DNA of 64,000 bases, from assembly GCF_900155865.1 (NCBI RefSeq), contig NZ_LT707006.1:2272577-2336576 (forward strand). Reading direction: 5' to 3'. Each line of letters begins with the position of its first letter. Positions within the stretch are counted from its first letter, which is position 1. The notes under the pieces are model-generated. The model had not been told where the DNA came from. It did no database searches and worked only from the letters and a program-made list of their open reading frames with translations. This document shows, piece by piece, positions 54,017 to 63,432 of the stretch. Position numbers and translations under genes: made by a program. Origin of the DNA: Bacteroides bouchesdurhonensis (lineage in GTDB: Bacteria; Bacteroidota; Bacteroidia; Bacteroidales; Bacteroidaceae).

Positions 54017-54380
54017 CTTTTCTAGCTTTATTGTATGATAATACCTGTTTAGTGTATCAAAATGTTCTGCAAAATTAATAATTTAATTTCATAATGATAT
54101 TATTTCCCGACTTTTGTATGACACTAAATAAGGAAGCCTGCTTTTATTCTTTTAATTTGTAATCAGAATACTTTGGTTTAGTTTTAAATTGATAGTAGCC
54201 GAATGGTTATTTGAATGTGATTGTAATTTGTTTCTTTTTGAGATAAAAATAATATATTATTTAACTTTTTGATGTGTTTACATCTTTTTTATGTGCTTAT
54301 GTCAAATAAATATAGAAATAGTTGTCTTTATGTTATTTAAAATGTGTATCTTTGCACACGAAATAAAAATATCATAATAT
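54017..54380. promoter_or_regulatory. Divergent gltB/glmS regulatory region
   Basis: This 364-bp AT-rich spacer holds a -7-like TAATTTTG for gltB (54077-54070, minus) and, for glmS, TATCTTTG (54347-54354, plus) with a GTTG 22 nt upstream. The glmS leader would be only about 20 nt, so no glmS ribozyme is present. No operator or further ORF is recognised. Confidence 0.5.
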
Positions 54381-56225
54381 ATGTGTGGAATCGTAGGCTA
54401 TATTGGTAAAAGAAAAGCCTACCCCATCCTTATAAAGGGACTGAAGCGATTAGAGTATCGAGGATATGATAGCGCGGGGGTAGCATTGATCAGTGATAAC
54501 CAACAGTTGAATGTTTATAAGACGAAAGGTAAAGTCTCAGATCTTGAAAATTTCGTCACTCAGAAAGATATTTCCGGTACAATCGGAATCGCCCATACCC
54601 GTTGGGCTACTCACGGGGAACCTTGTTCCGCTAACGCTCATCCTCATTACTCTTCTTCCGAAAAACTCGCTCTCATTCATAACGGCATCATTGAAAATTA
54701 CGCTGTTCTCAAAGAAAAACTTCAAGCCAAAGGTTATACTTTCAAAAGTAGTACTGATACAGAGGTACTCGTCCAATTAATCGAATATATTAAAGTAACC
54801 AACAAAGTTAATTTGCTTGCAGCCGTTCAGTTGGCATTGGGTGAAGTGATCGGAGCGTATGCGATTGCTATTCTTGATAAAGAACATCCTGACGAGATCA
54901 TAGCTGCTCGTAAGAGTAGTCCACTAGTCGTTGGAATTGGTGAGGATGAGTTTTTTCTGGCTTCAGACGCTACACCGATTGTAGAATATACGGATAAGGT
55001 CGTTTATCTGGAGGACGGAGAAATCGCTGTTATTCATCGGGGGAAAGAACTGAAAGTCGTTGATTTGAATAATGTGGAAACAACTCCTGAAATAACAAAG
55101 GTAGAGCTAAATCTTGGACAGCTGGAGAAAGGAGGATATCCACACTTTATGCTGAAAGAGATTTTCGAGCAGCCGGATTGTATTCGTGACTGTATGCGTG
55201 GGCGTATCAATGTGGAAGCGAATAATGTAGTACTATCAGCAATTATCGATTATAAAGAGCGTTTGCTAAATGCTAAGCGATTTATAATTGTTGCTTGTGG
55301 TACTTCTTGGCATGCGGGACTGATCGGTAAGCATTTGATTGAAAGTTTCTGTCGCATTCCGGTAGAAGTAGAATATGCTTCCGAATTTCGTTATCGAGAT
55401 CCGGTGATTGATGAACACGATGTGGTGATTGCTCTTTCGCAAAGTGGTGAAACAGCAGATACGCTTGCAGCCGTTGATTTGGCAAAAAGTCGCGGAGCAT
55501 TTATATATGGTATATGTAATGCTATCGGTTCTTCCATACCTCGTGCTACCTATACAGGTTCATATATCCATGTCGGTCCGGAAATTGGGGTAGCTTCTAC
55601 CAAAGCATTTACCGGTCAGGTTACGGTATTGGTTATGTTGGCTTTGACACTTGCTAAAGAGAAAGGTACGATTGGCGAAGAACAATATTTGGCTATCGTA
55701 AAGGAATTGAATCATATTCCTGAGAAAATGAAAGAAGTCTTGAAACTGAATGATACATTGGCTGAATTATCGAAGACCTTCACCTATGCTCATAATTTTA
55801 TCTATCTGGGACGCGGATATAGTTATCCCGTAGCTCTTGAAGGTGCATTGAAATTGAAGGAAATTTCGTATATTCATGCTGAAGGCTATCCGGCTGCGGA
55901 AATGAAACATGGTCCTATTGCTCTGATTGATGCGGAAATGCCGGTAGTGGTGATTGCTACTCAAAATGGACTTTATGAGAAAGTGTTGAGTAATATTCAG
56001 GAAATTAAAGCGCGTAAGGGAAAGGTAATTGCATTTGTGACTAAGGGAGATACGGTAATTAGTAAAATAGCAGATTGTAGTATCGAACTTCCCGAAACAA
56101 TCGAGTGCCTTGACCCGTTAATAACTACAGTACCTCTTCAATTGCTCGCATACCACATTGCGGTATGTAAAGGAATGGATGTAGATCAGCCACGAAATTT
56201 GGCCAAGTCGGTAACAGTAGAATAA
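54381..56225 (+). CDS. glmS: Glutamine-fructose-6-phosphate aminotransferase
   Basis: A 614-residue enzyme that makes glucosamine-6-phosphate, the first step toward cell-wall amino sugars. The nucleophile Cys2 is in MCGIVGYIGKRKAYPILIKGLKRLEYRGYDSAG. Two SIS sugar-isomerase domains follow (IIVACGTSWHAGL, ALSQSGETADTLAAVD, then LGRGYSYPVALEGALKLKEISYIHAEGYPAAEMKHGP). The C-terminal DQPRNLAKSVTVE is invariant in the family. It is 33 nt upstream of the PurF-like gene, so likely the first gene of an amidotransferase unit glmS-purF-carA-carB. Confidence 0.97.
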   Translation: MCGIVGYIGKRKAYPILIKGLKRLEYRGYDSAGVALISDNQQLNVYKTKGKVSDLENFVTQKDISGTIGIAHTRWATHGEPCSANAHPHYSSSEKLALIHNGIIENYAVLKEKLQAKGYTFKSSTDTEVLVQLIEYIKVTNKVNLLAAVQLALGEVIGAYAIAILDKEHPDEIIAARKSSPLVVGIGEDEFFLASDATPIVEYTDKVVYLEDGEIAVIHRGKELKVVDLNNVETTPEITKVELNLGQLEKGGYPHFMLKEIFEQPDCIRDCMRGRINVEANNVVLSAIIDYKERLLNAKRFIIVACGTSWHAGLIGKHLIESFCRIPVEVEYASEFRYRDPVIDEHDVVIALSQSGETADTLAAVDLAKSRGAFIYGICNAIGSSIPRATYTGSYIHVGPEIGVASTKAFTGQVTVLVMLALTLAKEKGTIGEEQYLAIVKELNHIPEKMKEVLKLNDTLAELSKTFTYAHNFIYLGRGYSYPVALEGALKLKEISYIHAEGYPAAEMKHGPIALIDAEMPVVVIATQNGLYEKVLSNIQEIKARKGKVIAFVTKGDTVISKIADCSIELPETIECLDPLITTVPLQLLAYHIAVCKGMDVDQPRNLAKSVTVE

Positions 56226-56258
56226 GAATCTGGTAATTTATAAATTGCAAGTTTATCA

Positions 56259-58142
56259 ATGGAACAATTGAAACATGAATGTGGCGTGGCTATGATACGC
56301 TTACTCAAACCGTTAGAGTATTATGAGAAGAAGTACGGAACGTGGATGTACGGTCTCAATAAACTCTACCTGCTGATGGAGAAACAACATAATCGCGGAC
56401 AGGAAGGCGCGGGATTGGCATGTGTGAAATTGGAAGCGAATCCGGGTGAAGAATATATGTTTCGTGAACGTGCTTTAGGTTCCGGTGCTATTACAGAGAT
56501 TTTTGAAAACATTCAAAGTAATTTTAAAGATCTCGCTTCCGAACAATTGCATGATGCGAATTTTGCTAAACGCACCTTACCTTTTGCCGGTGAAGTTTAT
56601 ATGGGACATTTACGTTACTCTACGACTGGTAAGTCCGGTATTTCGTATGTTCATCCGTTTTTAAGAAGAAACAATTGGCGTGCCAAGAACTTGGCTCTCT
56701 GTGGTAACTTCAATATGACGAATGTTGATGAGATATTTGCACGTATTACTGCTATCGGCCAACATCCGCGCAAGTATGCTGATACTTATATTATGTTGGA
56801 ACAAGTGGGACATCGTCTCGATCGTGAAGTAGAACGACTGTTCAATCTTGCGGAAGCTGAAGGTCTCACAGGGATGGGAATTACCCGTTATATCGAAGAG
56901 CAAATTGATTTGGGAAATGTTTTACGTACTTCCAGCAAAGAATGGGATGGGGGATATGTCATCTGTGGCGTGACAGGAAGTGGTGAATCGTTTGCTATCC
57001 GTGATCCGTGGGGAATTCGTCCGGCATTTTGGTATCAGGATGATGAAATAGCTGTGTTGGCTTCCGAACGCCCGGTCATACAGACAGCTTTGAATGTTCC
57101 GGTAGAAGAAATAAAAGAACTGCGGCCGGGACAAGCATTATTTATCAGCAAAGAAGGTAAACTACGTACATCACAAATCAATAAGCCGCGTGAAAAACGT
57201 GCCTGTTCCTTTGAACGCATCTATTTCTCTCGCGGTAGTGATGTCGATATTTATAAAGAGAGAAAATTGTTAGGAGAAAAACTCGTTCCGAATATCTTGA
57301 AAGCGATCAATAATGATATTGATCACACAGTTTTTTCTTTTATCCCTAACACTGCTGAAGTAGCTTTTTATGGAATGTTACAAGGCTTGGACAATTATCT
57401 GAATGAAGAGAAAGTACAACAGATAGCGGCTTTGGGCCATAATCCGAATTTACAAGAGCTGGAAGCTATTCTTTCTCGTCGGATTCGCAGTGAGAAAGTA
57501 GCCATTAAAGATATTAAGCTTCGTACTTTCATTGCAGAGGACAATAGTCGTAACGACCTTGCTGCCCATGTGTATGATATCACCTATGGTAGTCTTGTTT
57601 CTGGTATCGATAATCTAGTGATTATTGACGATAGTATTGTGCGTGGCACGACATTAAAGCAAAGCATTATTGGTATTCTCGACCGTCTCGGGCCAAAGAA
57701 GATTGTCATCGTTTCTTCTTCTCCTCAAGTCCGCTATCCCGATTATTATGGTATCGATATGGCAAAAATGAGTGAGTTTATCGCTTTTAAAGCAGCCATC
57801 GAACTGTTGAAAGAGCGTGACATGAAAGATATAATTGCTGCTGCGTATCGAAAATCTAAAGATCAAGTCGATTTGCCCAAGGAACAGATGGTGAATTATG
57901 TGAAAGAGATCTATGCACCGTTTACCGATGAAGAGATTTCTGCTAAAATGGTGGAACTGTTGATTCCGAAAGGAACGAAAGCAAAAGTCGAGATTGTCTA
58001 CCAACCATTAAAAGGACTACATGAAGCCTATCCGAACCATATGGGGGACTGGTATTTTAGTGGTGATTATCCGACTCCGGGTGGCGTAAAGATGGTAAAT
58101 CAGGCATTTATTAACTATATCGAACAGATGTATCAATTCTAA
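56259..58142 (+). CDS. PurF-like amidophosphoribosyltransferase, long form
   Basis: A 627-residue class II glutamine amidotransferase. The likely nucleophile Cys8 is in KHECGVAMIR, so a seven-residue propeptide would be removed. The amidotransferase part has HNRGQEGAG, HLRYSTTG and LCGNFNMTN. The phosphoribosyltransferase part has the PRPP motif LVIIDDSIVRGTT near residues 453-465 and SSPQVRYPDYYGIDM. It is over 100 residues longer than E. coli PurF (505), with extra sequence between the domains and a C-terminal extension ending near GDYPTPGGVKMVNQAF. It may be the Bacteroidota PurF or a second paralogue; the genome must be checked. It is followed by carA after 28 nt. Confidence 0.85.
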   Translation: MEQLKHECGVAMIRLLKPLEYYEKKYGTWMYGLNKLYLLMEKQHNRGQEGAGLACVKLEANPGEEYMFRERALGSGAITEIFENIQSNFKDLASEQLHDANFAKRTLPFAGEVYMGHLRYSTTGKSGISYVHPFLRRNNWRAKNLALCGNFNMTNVDEIFARITAIGQHPRKYADTYIMLEQVGHRLDREVERLFNLAEAEGLTGMGITRYIEEQIDLGNVLRTSSKEWDGGYVICGVTGSGESFAIRDPWGIRPAFWYQDDEIAVLASERPVIQTALNVPVEEIKELRPGQALFISKEGKLRTSQINKPREKRACSFERIYFSRGSDVDIYKERKLLGEKLVPNILKAINNDIDHTVFSFIPNTAEVAFYGMLQGLDNYLNEEKVQQIAALGHNPNLQELEAILSRRIRSEKVAIKDIKLRTFIAEDNSRNDLAAHVYDITYGSLVSGIDNLVIIDDSIVRGTTLKQSIIGILDRLGPKKIVIVSSSPQVRYPDYYGIDMAKMSEFIAFKAAIELLKERDMKDIIAAAYRKSKDQVDLPKEQMVNYVKEIYAPFTDEEISAKMVELLIPKGTKAKVEIVYQPLKGLHEAYPNHMGDWYFSGDYPTPGGVKMVNQAFINYIEQMYQF

Positions 58143-58170
58143 ACAACCATAGAACGATTCAATAATAAGA

Positions 58171-59310
58171 ATGAGAAATGTGACATTAATCCTTGACGAC
58201 GGGAGCCGCTTCAGTGGTAAGTCGTTTGGCTACGAGAAGCCGGTGGCGGGCGAAGTAGTGTTTAACACCGCCATGACGGGATATCCGGAGAGTCTGACTG
58301 ATCCTTCGTATGCCGGACAGTTGATGACTCTTACTTTTCCATTGGTAGGTAATTATGGGGTTCCTCCTTTTACAATTGAACCGAATGGACTCGCTACTTT
58401 TATGGAAAGCGAGAAGATTCATGCGGAAGCGGTTATTGTAAGTGACTATTCTTACGAGTACAGTCATTGGAATGCAGTAGAAAGTCTCGCTGATTGGTTG
58501 AAGCGTGAGAAGATCCCCGGTATTACTGGCATCGATACGCGCGAACTGACTAAAGTTCTTCGTGAACATGGTGTAATGATGGGGAAAATCGTTTTTGACG
58601 AGTCAAATGAAGAATTAAGAATGAAGAATGGAGAATTTCTGTCCTATGCTGATATAAATTATGTTGATCGAGTATCCTGTAAAGAAATTATTCATTATTT
58701 CCCTGATGGAACCGGCAGCTGTAGCGTAGCCGATTCTTCATTCCTCATTCCTCATTCTTCATTAAAAAAAGTTGTTTTAGTGGATTGTGGAGTGAAGTCT
58801 AATATCATTCGTTGTCTGTTGAAACGGAATGTAGAAGTAATTCGTGTTCCTTGGGATTATGATTATAACGGACTTGAATTTGACGGATTATTTATCTCCA
58901 ATGGTCCCGGTGATCCGGATACTTGTGATGTTGCAGTACAGAATATTCGTAAAGCAATGGTGAATGAAAAACTTCCTATTTTCGGAATCTGTATGGGTAA
59001 TCAGTTGTTGTCAAAAGCTGGAGGAGCTAAAATCTATAAATTGAAATATGGACATCGCAGCCACAATCAACCTGTACGTATGGTAGGTACTGAACGTTGT
59101 TTTATAACTTCCCAGAATCATGGTTATGCAGTAGATAACAATACATTGAGTAAAGACTGGGAACCACTGTTTATTAACATGAACGACGGATCGAATGAAG
59201 GAATCAGACATAAAAAGAATCCCTGGTTTTCGGCACAATTTCATCCTGAAGCTGCTAGTGGTCCTACAGATACGGAATTCTTGTTTGATGAGTTTGTAAA
59301 ATTATTATAA
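58171..59310 (+). CDS. carA: Carbamoyl-phosphate synthase small subunit
   Basis: A 379-residue glutaminase subunit that delivers ammonia to CarB for arginine and pyrimidine synthesis. The N-domain begins LILDDGSRFSGKSFGY with FNTAMTGYPESLTDPSYAGQ. The amidotransferase domain (from about residue 205) has ISNGPGDPDTCD, the nucleophile Cys in FGICMGNQLL, and QFHPEAASGP. Between them, residues about 146-198 are unusual: ELRMKNGEFL and SSFLIPHSSL are translations of an imperfect inverted repeat (58606-58763), apparently inserted in frame in the inter-domain linker. The catalytic residues are untouched, so it should be active. Confidence 0.94.
   Translation: MRNVTLILDDGSRFSGKSFGYEKPVAGEVVFNTAMTGYPESLTDPSYAGQLMTLTFPLVGNYGVPPFTIEPNGLATFMESEKIHAEAVIVSDYSYEYSHWNAVESLADWLKREKIPGITGIDTRELTKVLREHGVMMGKIVFDESNEELRMKNGEFLSYADINYVDRVSCKEIIHYFPDGTGSCSVADSSFLIPHSSLKKVVLVDCGVKSNIIRCLLKRNVEVIRVPWDYDYNGLEFDGLFISNGPGDPDTCDVAVQNIRKAMVNEKLPIFGICMGNQLLSKAGGAKIYKLKYGHRSHNQPVRMVGTERCFITSQNHGYAVDNNTLSKDWEPLFINMNDGSNEGIRHKKNPWFSAQFHPEAASGPTDTEFLFDEFVKLL
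58606..58763. repeat. In-frame inverted-repeat element inside carA
   Basis: The left arm (58606-58638) consists of tandem GAATGAA-like units; the right arm (58732-58763) is its reverse complement with 27 of 32 positions matching, around a 93-bp spacer. Short AT-rich palindromic arms of GAATGAAGAAT type are usually intergenic. Here the element is translated in the linker of carA. Confidence 0.7.
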
Positions 59311-59390
59311 ATAGACTTTCGCCACTCTATTGCGTAGCTATAGATCATTTGGAGTTATGCCAATCTGTGGCGATTCAGAAAATAGAATCA

Positions 59391-62300
59391 ATGAAAGAAA
59401 ATATAAAGAAAGTATTACTGTTAGGTTCCGGTGCTCTGAAAATAGGTGAAGCCGGTGAGTTTGATTATTCCGGTTCGCAGGCACTCAAGGCCTTGAAAGA
59501 AGAAGGAATTGAGACAATCCTCATCAATCCGAATATTGCTACTGTGCAGACCTCTGAAGGAGTTGCGGATCAGATTTACTTCCTTCCTGTGACTCCCTAT
59601 TTTGTTGAAAAAGTCATTCAGAAAGAAAGGCCGGAAGGTATCATGCTAGCGTTTGGCGGTCAGACAGCTTTGAATTGTGGCGTGGCATTGTATAAGGAAG
59701 GCATACTTGAAAAATATAATGTGAAAGTACTCGGCACTCCTGTACAGGCAATTATTGATACGGAAGATCGTGAATTTTTTGTGCAAAAGTTAAATGAAAT
59801 AGACGTAAAGACGATTAAGAGCGAAGCTGTTGAGAATGTGCAAGATGCCCGTCGTGCTGCTAAAGAGTTGGGTTATCCTGTGATTGTTCGTGCTGCTTAT
59901 GCGTTGGGAGGGTTGGGCTCCGGCTTTTGCGACAATGAAGAGCAATTGGATGTGTTGGTAGAAAAGGCTTTCTCTTTCTCTCCGCAAGTATTGGTCGAGA
60001 AATCTTTGAGAGGATGGAAAGAAGTGGAATATGAGGTAGTACGTGACCGTTTCGACAATTGTATCACCGTTTGTAATATGGAAAATTTTGACCCGCTGGG
60101 TATCCATACCGGTGAATCTATTGTGATTGCTCCCTCGCAAACATTGACCAATAAAGAATATCACAAACTTCGTGAACTTGCTATCCGCATCATCCGTCAT
60201 ATCGGTATTGTTGGTGAATGTAATGTTCAGTATGCTTTCGATCCTGAATCGGAAGATTATCGTGTCATCGAAGTGAATGCCCGTCTTTCCCGTTCGTCTG
60301 CATTAGCATCTAAAGCTACCGGATATCCGTTGGCTTTTGTTGCAGCTAAACTAGGACTCGGTTATGGGCTTTTCGATTTAAAGAACTCGGTAACAAAGAC
60401 GACTTCTGCGTTCTTTGAGCCTGCTTTAGACTATGTGGTATGTAAAATACCTCGGTGGGATTTAGGTAAATTCCATGGTGTGGACAAAGAATTAGGATCT
60501 TCCATGAAGTCGGTTGGTGAAGTGATGGCTATCGGTCGTACCTTTGAAGAGGCGATTCAGAAAGGACTTCGTATGATCGGCCAGGGAATGCATGGATTTG
60601 TAGAAAACAAAGAACTTGTCATTTCTGACATAGATAAAGCCCTTCGTGAACCGACAGATAAACGTATCTTTGTTATATCTAAAGCATTTCGTGCCGGATA
60701 TACGATTGATCAGGTTCATGATTTGACAAAGATTGACAAGTGGTTCCTCCAGAAGTTGATGAATATAATGAAGACTTCTGAAGAACTGCATAATTGGGGC
60801 AAGAATCATAAACAGATTGCCGAGCTTCCTGATGAATTGCTGAAAAAAGCGAAAGTACAAGGTTTCTCTGATTTCCAGATAGCTCGTGCCATCGGTTTTG
60901 AAGGCGATATGGAAGATGGTATTCTCTATGTTCGTAATCATCGTAAGAGTGTGGGAATCCTTCCGGTCGTTAAGCAGATCGATACATTGGCAGCCGAATA
61001 TCCGGCACAGACCAATTATTTGTATCTTACTTATAGCGGTGTAGCAAATGATGTCCATTATCTGGGTGATCATAAATCTATCGTCGTTCTCGGTTCCGGT
61101 GCTTACCGTATCGGTTCTTCCGTAGAGTTTGACTGGTGTGGTGTTCAGGCTCTGAATACTATCCGCAAAGAGGGCTGGCGGAGTGTCATGATCAACTACA
61201 ATCCGGAAACTGTTTCTACGGATTACGATATGTGTGCCCGTCTCTACTTTGACGAACTGACATTTGAACGTGTGATGGATATTCTCGAATTAGAGAATCC
61301 TCATGGTGTAATTGTTTCTACTGGTGGTCAGATTCCTAATAACCTTGCTCTACGTCTGGATGCACAGAATATTAATATCCTTGGAACAAGTGCCAAGAGT
61401 ATTGATAATGCTGAAGATCGTGAGAAGTTCTCTGCTATGCTCGACCGTATCGGGGTAGATCAACCGCGCTGGCGTGAATTGACATCTATGGATGACATCA
61501 ATGAATTTGTAGACGAAGTTGGTTTTCCTGTGCTAGTTCGTCCTTCTTATGTGCTTTCCGGTGCTGCGATGAATGTTTGTTCTAATCGGGAAGAGTTAGA
61601 GCGTTTCCTCCAATTGGCTGCAAATGTATCAAAGAAGCATCCGGTGGTGGTAAGTCAGTTTATAGAACACGCTAAAGAAGTCGAAATGGATGCTGTGGCA
61701 CAAAATGGAGAAATCGTGGCTTATGCAATCAGTGAACATATTGAGTTTGCAGGAGTGCATTCCGGTGATGCGACTATACAGTTTCCTCCGCAGAAATTAT
61801 ATGTAGAGACGGTACGACGCATTAAACGCATTAGTCGTGAGATTGCAAAAGCACTCAATATATCCGGTCCGTTTAATATTCAGTATCTGGCAAAAGATAA
61901 CGACATTAAAGTGATTGAATGTAATCTTCGTGCCAGCCGTTCTTTCCCGTTTGTCAGCAAAGTATTGAAGATCAATTTTATTGAACTGGCAACGAAAGTA
62001 ATGCTTGGTCTGCCTGTAGAAAAACCAAACAAGAATCTATTTGAGTTGGATTATGTGGGAATTAAAGCTTCCCAATTCTCATTTAATCGTTTGCAGAAAG
62101 CCGATCCTGTGTTAGGAGTAGATATGGCATCTACAGGAGAAGTTGGTTGTATCGGAAGCGATACTTCCTGTGCCGTTCTTAAAGCTATGCTTTCTGTCGG
62201 GTATCGTATTCCGAAGAAGAATATTCTGTTATCAACCGGAACTATGAAGCAGAAAGCCGATATGATGGACGCCGCCCGAATGTTGGTAAACAAAGGTTAT

Positions 62301-62618
62301 AAGCTTTTCGCAACGGGTGGTACTCACAAGGCACTCATTGAAAATGGTATTGAGAATACGCTTGTCTATTGGCCGAGTGAAAATGGTCATCCGCAAGCTT
62401 TGGAAATGCTTCATAACAAAGAAATAGATATGGTAGTCAATATTCCGAAGAACCTGACTGCCGGAGAACTTGATAACGGATATAAAATCCGTCGTGCAGC
62501 TATCGACCTGAATATTCCGTTAATTACTAATGCGCGTTTGGCAAGTGCATTTATTCAAGCTTTCTGTACAATGGGTATTGATGACATTGCTATTAGGAGC
62601 TGGGAAGAATATAAGTAG
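59391..62618 (+). CDS. carB: Carbamoyl-phosphate synthase large subunit
   Basis: A 1075-residue enzyme with two homologous ATP-grasp halves that makes carbamoyl phosphate from bicarbonate, ammonia and two ATP. I place the start at 59391 (MKENIKKVLLLGSGALKIGEAGEFDYSG), which matches the family; the frame from 59349 adds 14 unlikely residues. The first half shows GGQTALNCGVAL and EVNARLSRSSALASKATGYPLA; the second shows VLGSGAYRIGSSVEFDWC and ECNLRASRSFPFVSK. The C-terminal MGS-like regulatory domain starts near residue 940 (LLSTGTMKQKADMMDAARMLV). It follows carA and ends at a terminator. Confidence 0.96.
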   Translation: MKENIKKVLLLGSGALKIGEAGEFDYSGSQALKALKEEGIETILINPNIATVQTSEGVADQIYFLPVTPYFVEKVIQKERPEGIMLAFGGQTALNCGVALYKEGILEKYNVKVLGTPVQAIIDTEDREFFVQKLNEIDVKTIKSEAVENVQDARRAAKELGYPVIVRAAYALGGLGSGFCDNEEQLDVLVEKAFSFSPQVLVEKSLRGWKEVEYEVVRDRFDNCITVCNMENFDPLGIHTGESIVIAPSQTLTNKEYHKLRELAIRIIRHIGIVGECNVQYAFDPESEDYRVIEVNARLSRSSALASKATGYPLAFVAAKLGLGYGLFDLKNSVTKTTSAFFEPALDYVVCKIPRWDLGKFHGVDKELGSSMKSVGEVMAIGRTFEEAIQKGLRMIGQGMHGFVENKELVISDIDKALREPTDKRIFVISKAFRAGYTIDQVHDLTKIDKWFLQKLMNIMKTSEELHNWGKNHKQIAELPDELLKKAKVQGFSDFQIARAIGFEGDMEDGILYVRNHRKSVGILPVVKQIDTLAAEYPAQTNYLYLTYSGVANDVHYLGDHKSIVVLGSGAYRIGSSVEFDWCGVQALNTIRKEGWRSVMINYNPETVSTDYDMCARLYFDELTFERVMDILELENPHGVIVSTGGQIPNNLALRLDAQNINILGTSAKSIDNAEDREKFSAMLDRIGVDQPRWRELTSMDDINEFVDEVGFPVLVRPSYVLSGAAMNVCSNREELERFLQLAANVSKKHPVVVSQFIEHAKEVEMDAVAQNGEIVAYAISEHIEFAGVHSGDATIQFPPQKLYVETVRRIKRISREIAKALNISGPFNIQYLAKDNDIKVIECNLRASRSFPFVSKVLKINFIELATKVMLGLPVEKPNKNLFELDYVGIKASQFSFNRLQKADPVLGVDMASTGEVGCIGSDTSCAVLKAMLSVGYRIPKKNILLSTGTMKQKADMMDAARMLVNKGYKLFATGGTHKALIENGIENTLVYWPSENGHPQALEMLHNKEIDMVVNIPKNLTAGELDNGYKIRRAAIDLNIPLITNARLASAFIQAFCTMGIDDIAIRSWEEYK

Positions 62619-62652
62619 ATAGAAACGATAAATTGTTGTTTTTAAGTTGTAT

Positions 62653-62685
62653 GGTCGTTTCCGGGATTTCGGAGGCGACCTTTTT
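62653..62685 (+). terminator. Terminator after carB
   Basis: GGTCG (62653-62657) with TCCG (62660-62663) pairs with CGGA (62670-62673) and CGACC (62676-62680), followed by TTTTT. It lies 35 nt past the carB stop and ends the amidotransferase unit. Confidence 0.8.
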
Positions 62686-62719
62686 GTTTAGTGATTCTAA
62701 AAGCACTGGTTTACATAGA

Positions 62720-62758
62720 CTAAAGCTATGCTTTAGGAACCGTAAAGCATAGCTTTAG
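62720..62758. repeat. Perfect 16-bp hairpin repeat
   Basis: CTAAAGCTATGCTTTA (62720-62735) and TAAAGCATAGCTTTAG (62743-62758) are perfect inverted copies with a 7-nt loop (GGAACCG). A further partial unit TTTTAAAGCAATACTTTA follows. The unit has the look of an intergenic palindromic repeat. Confidence 0.65.
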
Positions 62759-62819
62759 CCTTTTAAAGCAATACTTTATAATTGATGGGTGCAAGGTGCA
62801 CTTTTCTCAGCCTTTCTTT

Positions 62820-62859
62820 CACACACACACATACACGTACGCGCACGTGCGTACGTGCG
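62820..62859. repeat. 40-nt alternating pyrimidine-purine tract (Z-DNA prone)
   Basis: From 62820 to 62859 pyrimidines and purines alternate without a break: CA repeats run into a near-palindrome GTACGCGCACGTGCGTAC. Such tracts can adopt left-handed DNA and vary in length. A second 20-nt alternating run with GT repeats lies at 63037-63056 in opposite sense. Around them (62860-63432) I see no gene, only AT-rich DNA and a promoter-like GTTG, 20 nt, TATCTTGC (63377-63408) for the next gene. Confidence 0.7.
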
Positions 62860-63432
62860 ATGAGTATCTCTACTGTTTTTCATACTTTGCTGATCGATTT
62901 GGTCAGGTAAGTGTTTGAATGCTATCTTTTTCATCTTGTTTCGGTATCTATGTAGCTACAGATGATTTATTTATTTGATTATAACATGATAAGAACAGTG
63001 CAGTCGACATCCGTATTTGTTATGGCTCACCTTACTTATATACGCGCGTGTGTGTGATATATAGGGGGCTGAACTATTGCACCTACTGTACCCTTATGAT
63101 GGTTCATTACTATTCAACCATTTCAGTTATGCAGCATAAATATTCAATGTTATTCTTTGTTTAATATGATTAGTGATGATAATTTTCAATAATACAATGA
63201 GAGAAGAAAATCTATCATTATGTGTTTGGCTTTTATAAAAGAGTAGCTTAAGTATGGAAAGTCGAAAATTATAAAGATAAGTTGATAAATAACTATAAGT
63301 AAGTAGATTTACTAGAATGATCGGGTGGAAATTCGAGGATAGAAAAATACGGGATAAAAAGAATTTTGGTCTATAAGTTGTGTAATTGCATTATTTGCCG
63401 TATCTTGCATAAATATTATATAAAAGAGAAAA

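Noticed and set aside
54355..54380. glmS ribozyme or riboswitch upstream of glmS
   Set aside because: The predicted leader is only about 20 nt, far too short for the ribozyme.
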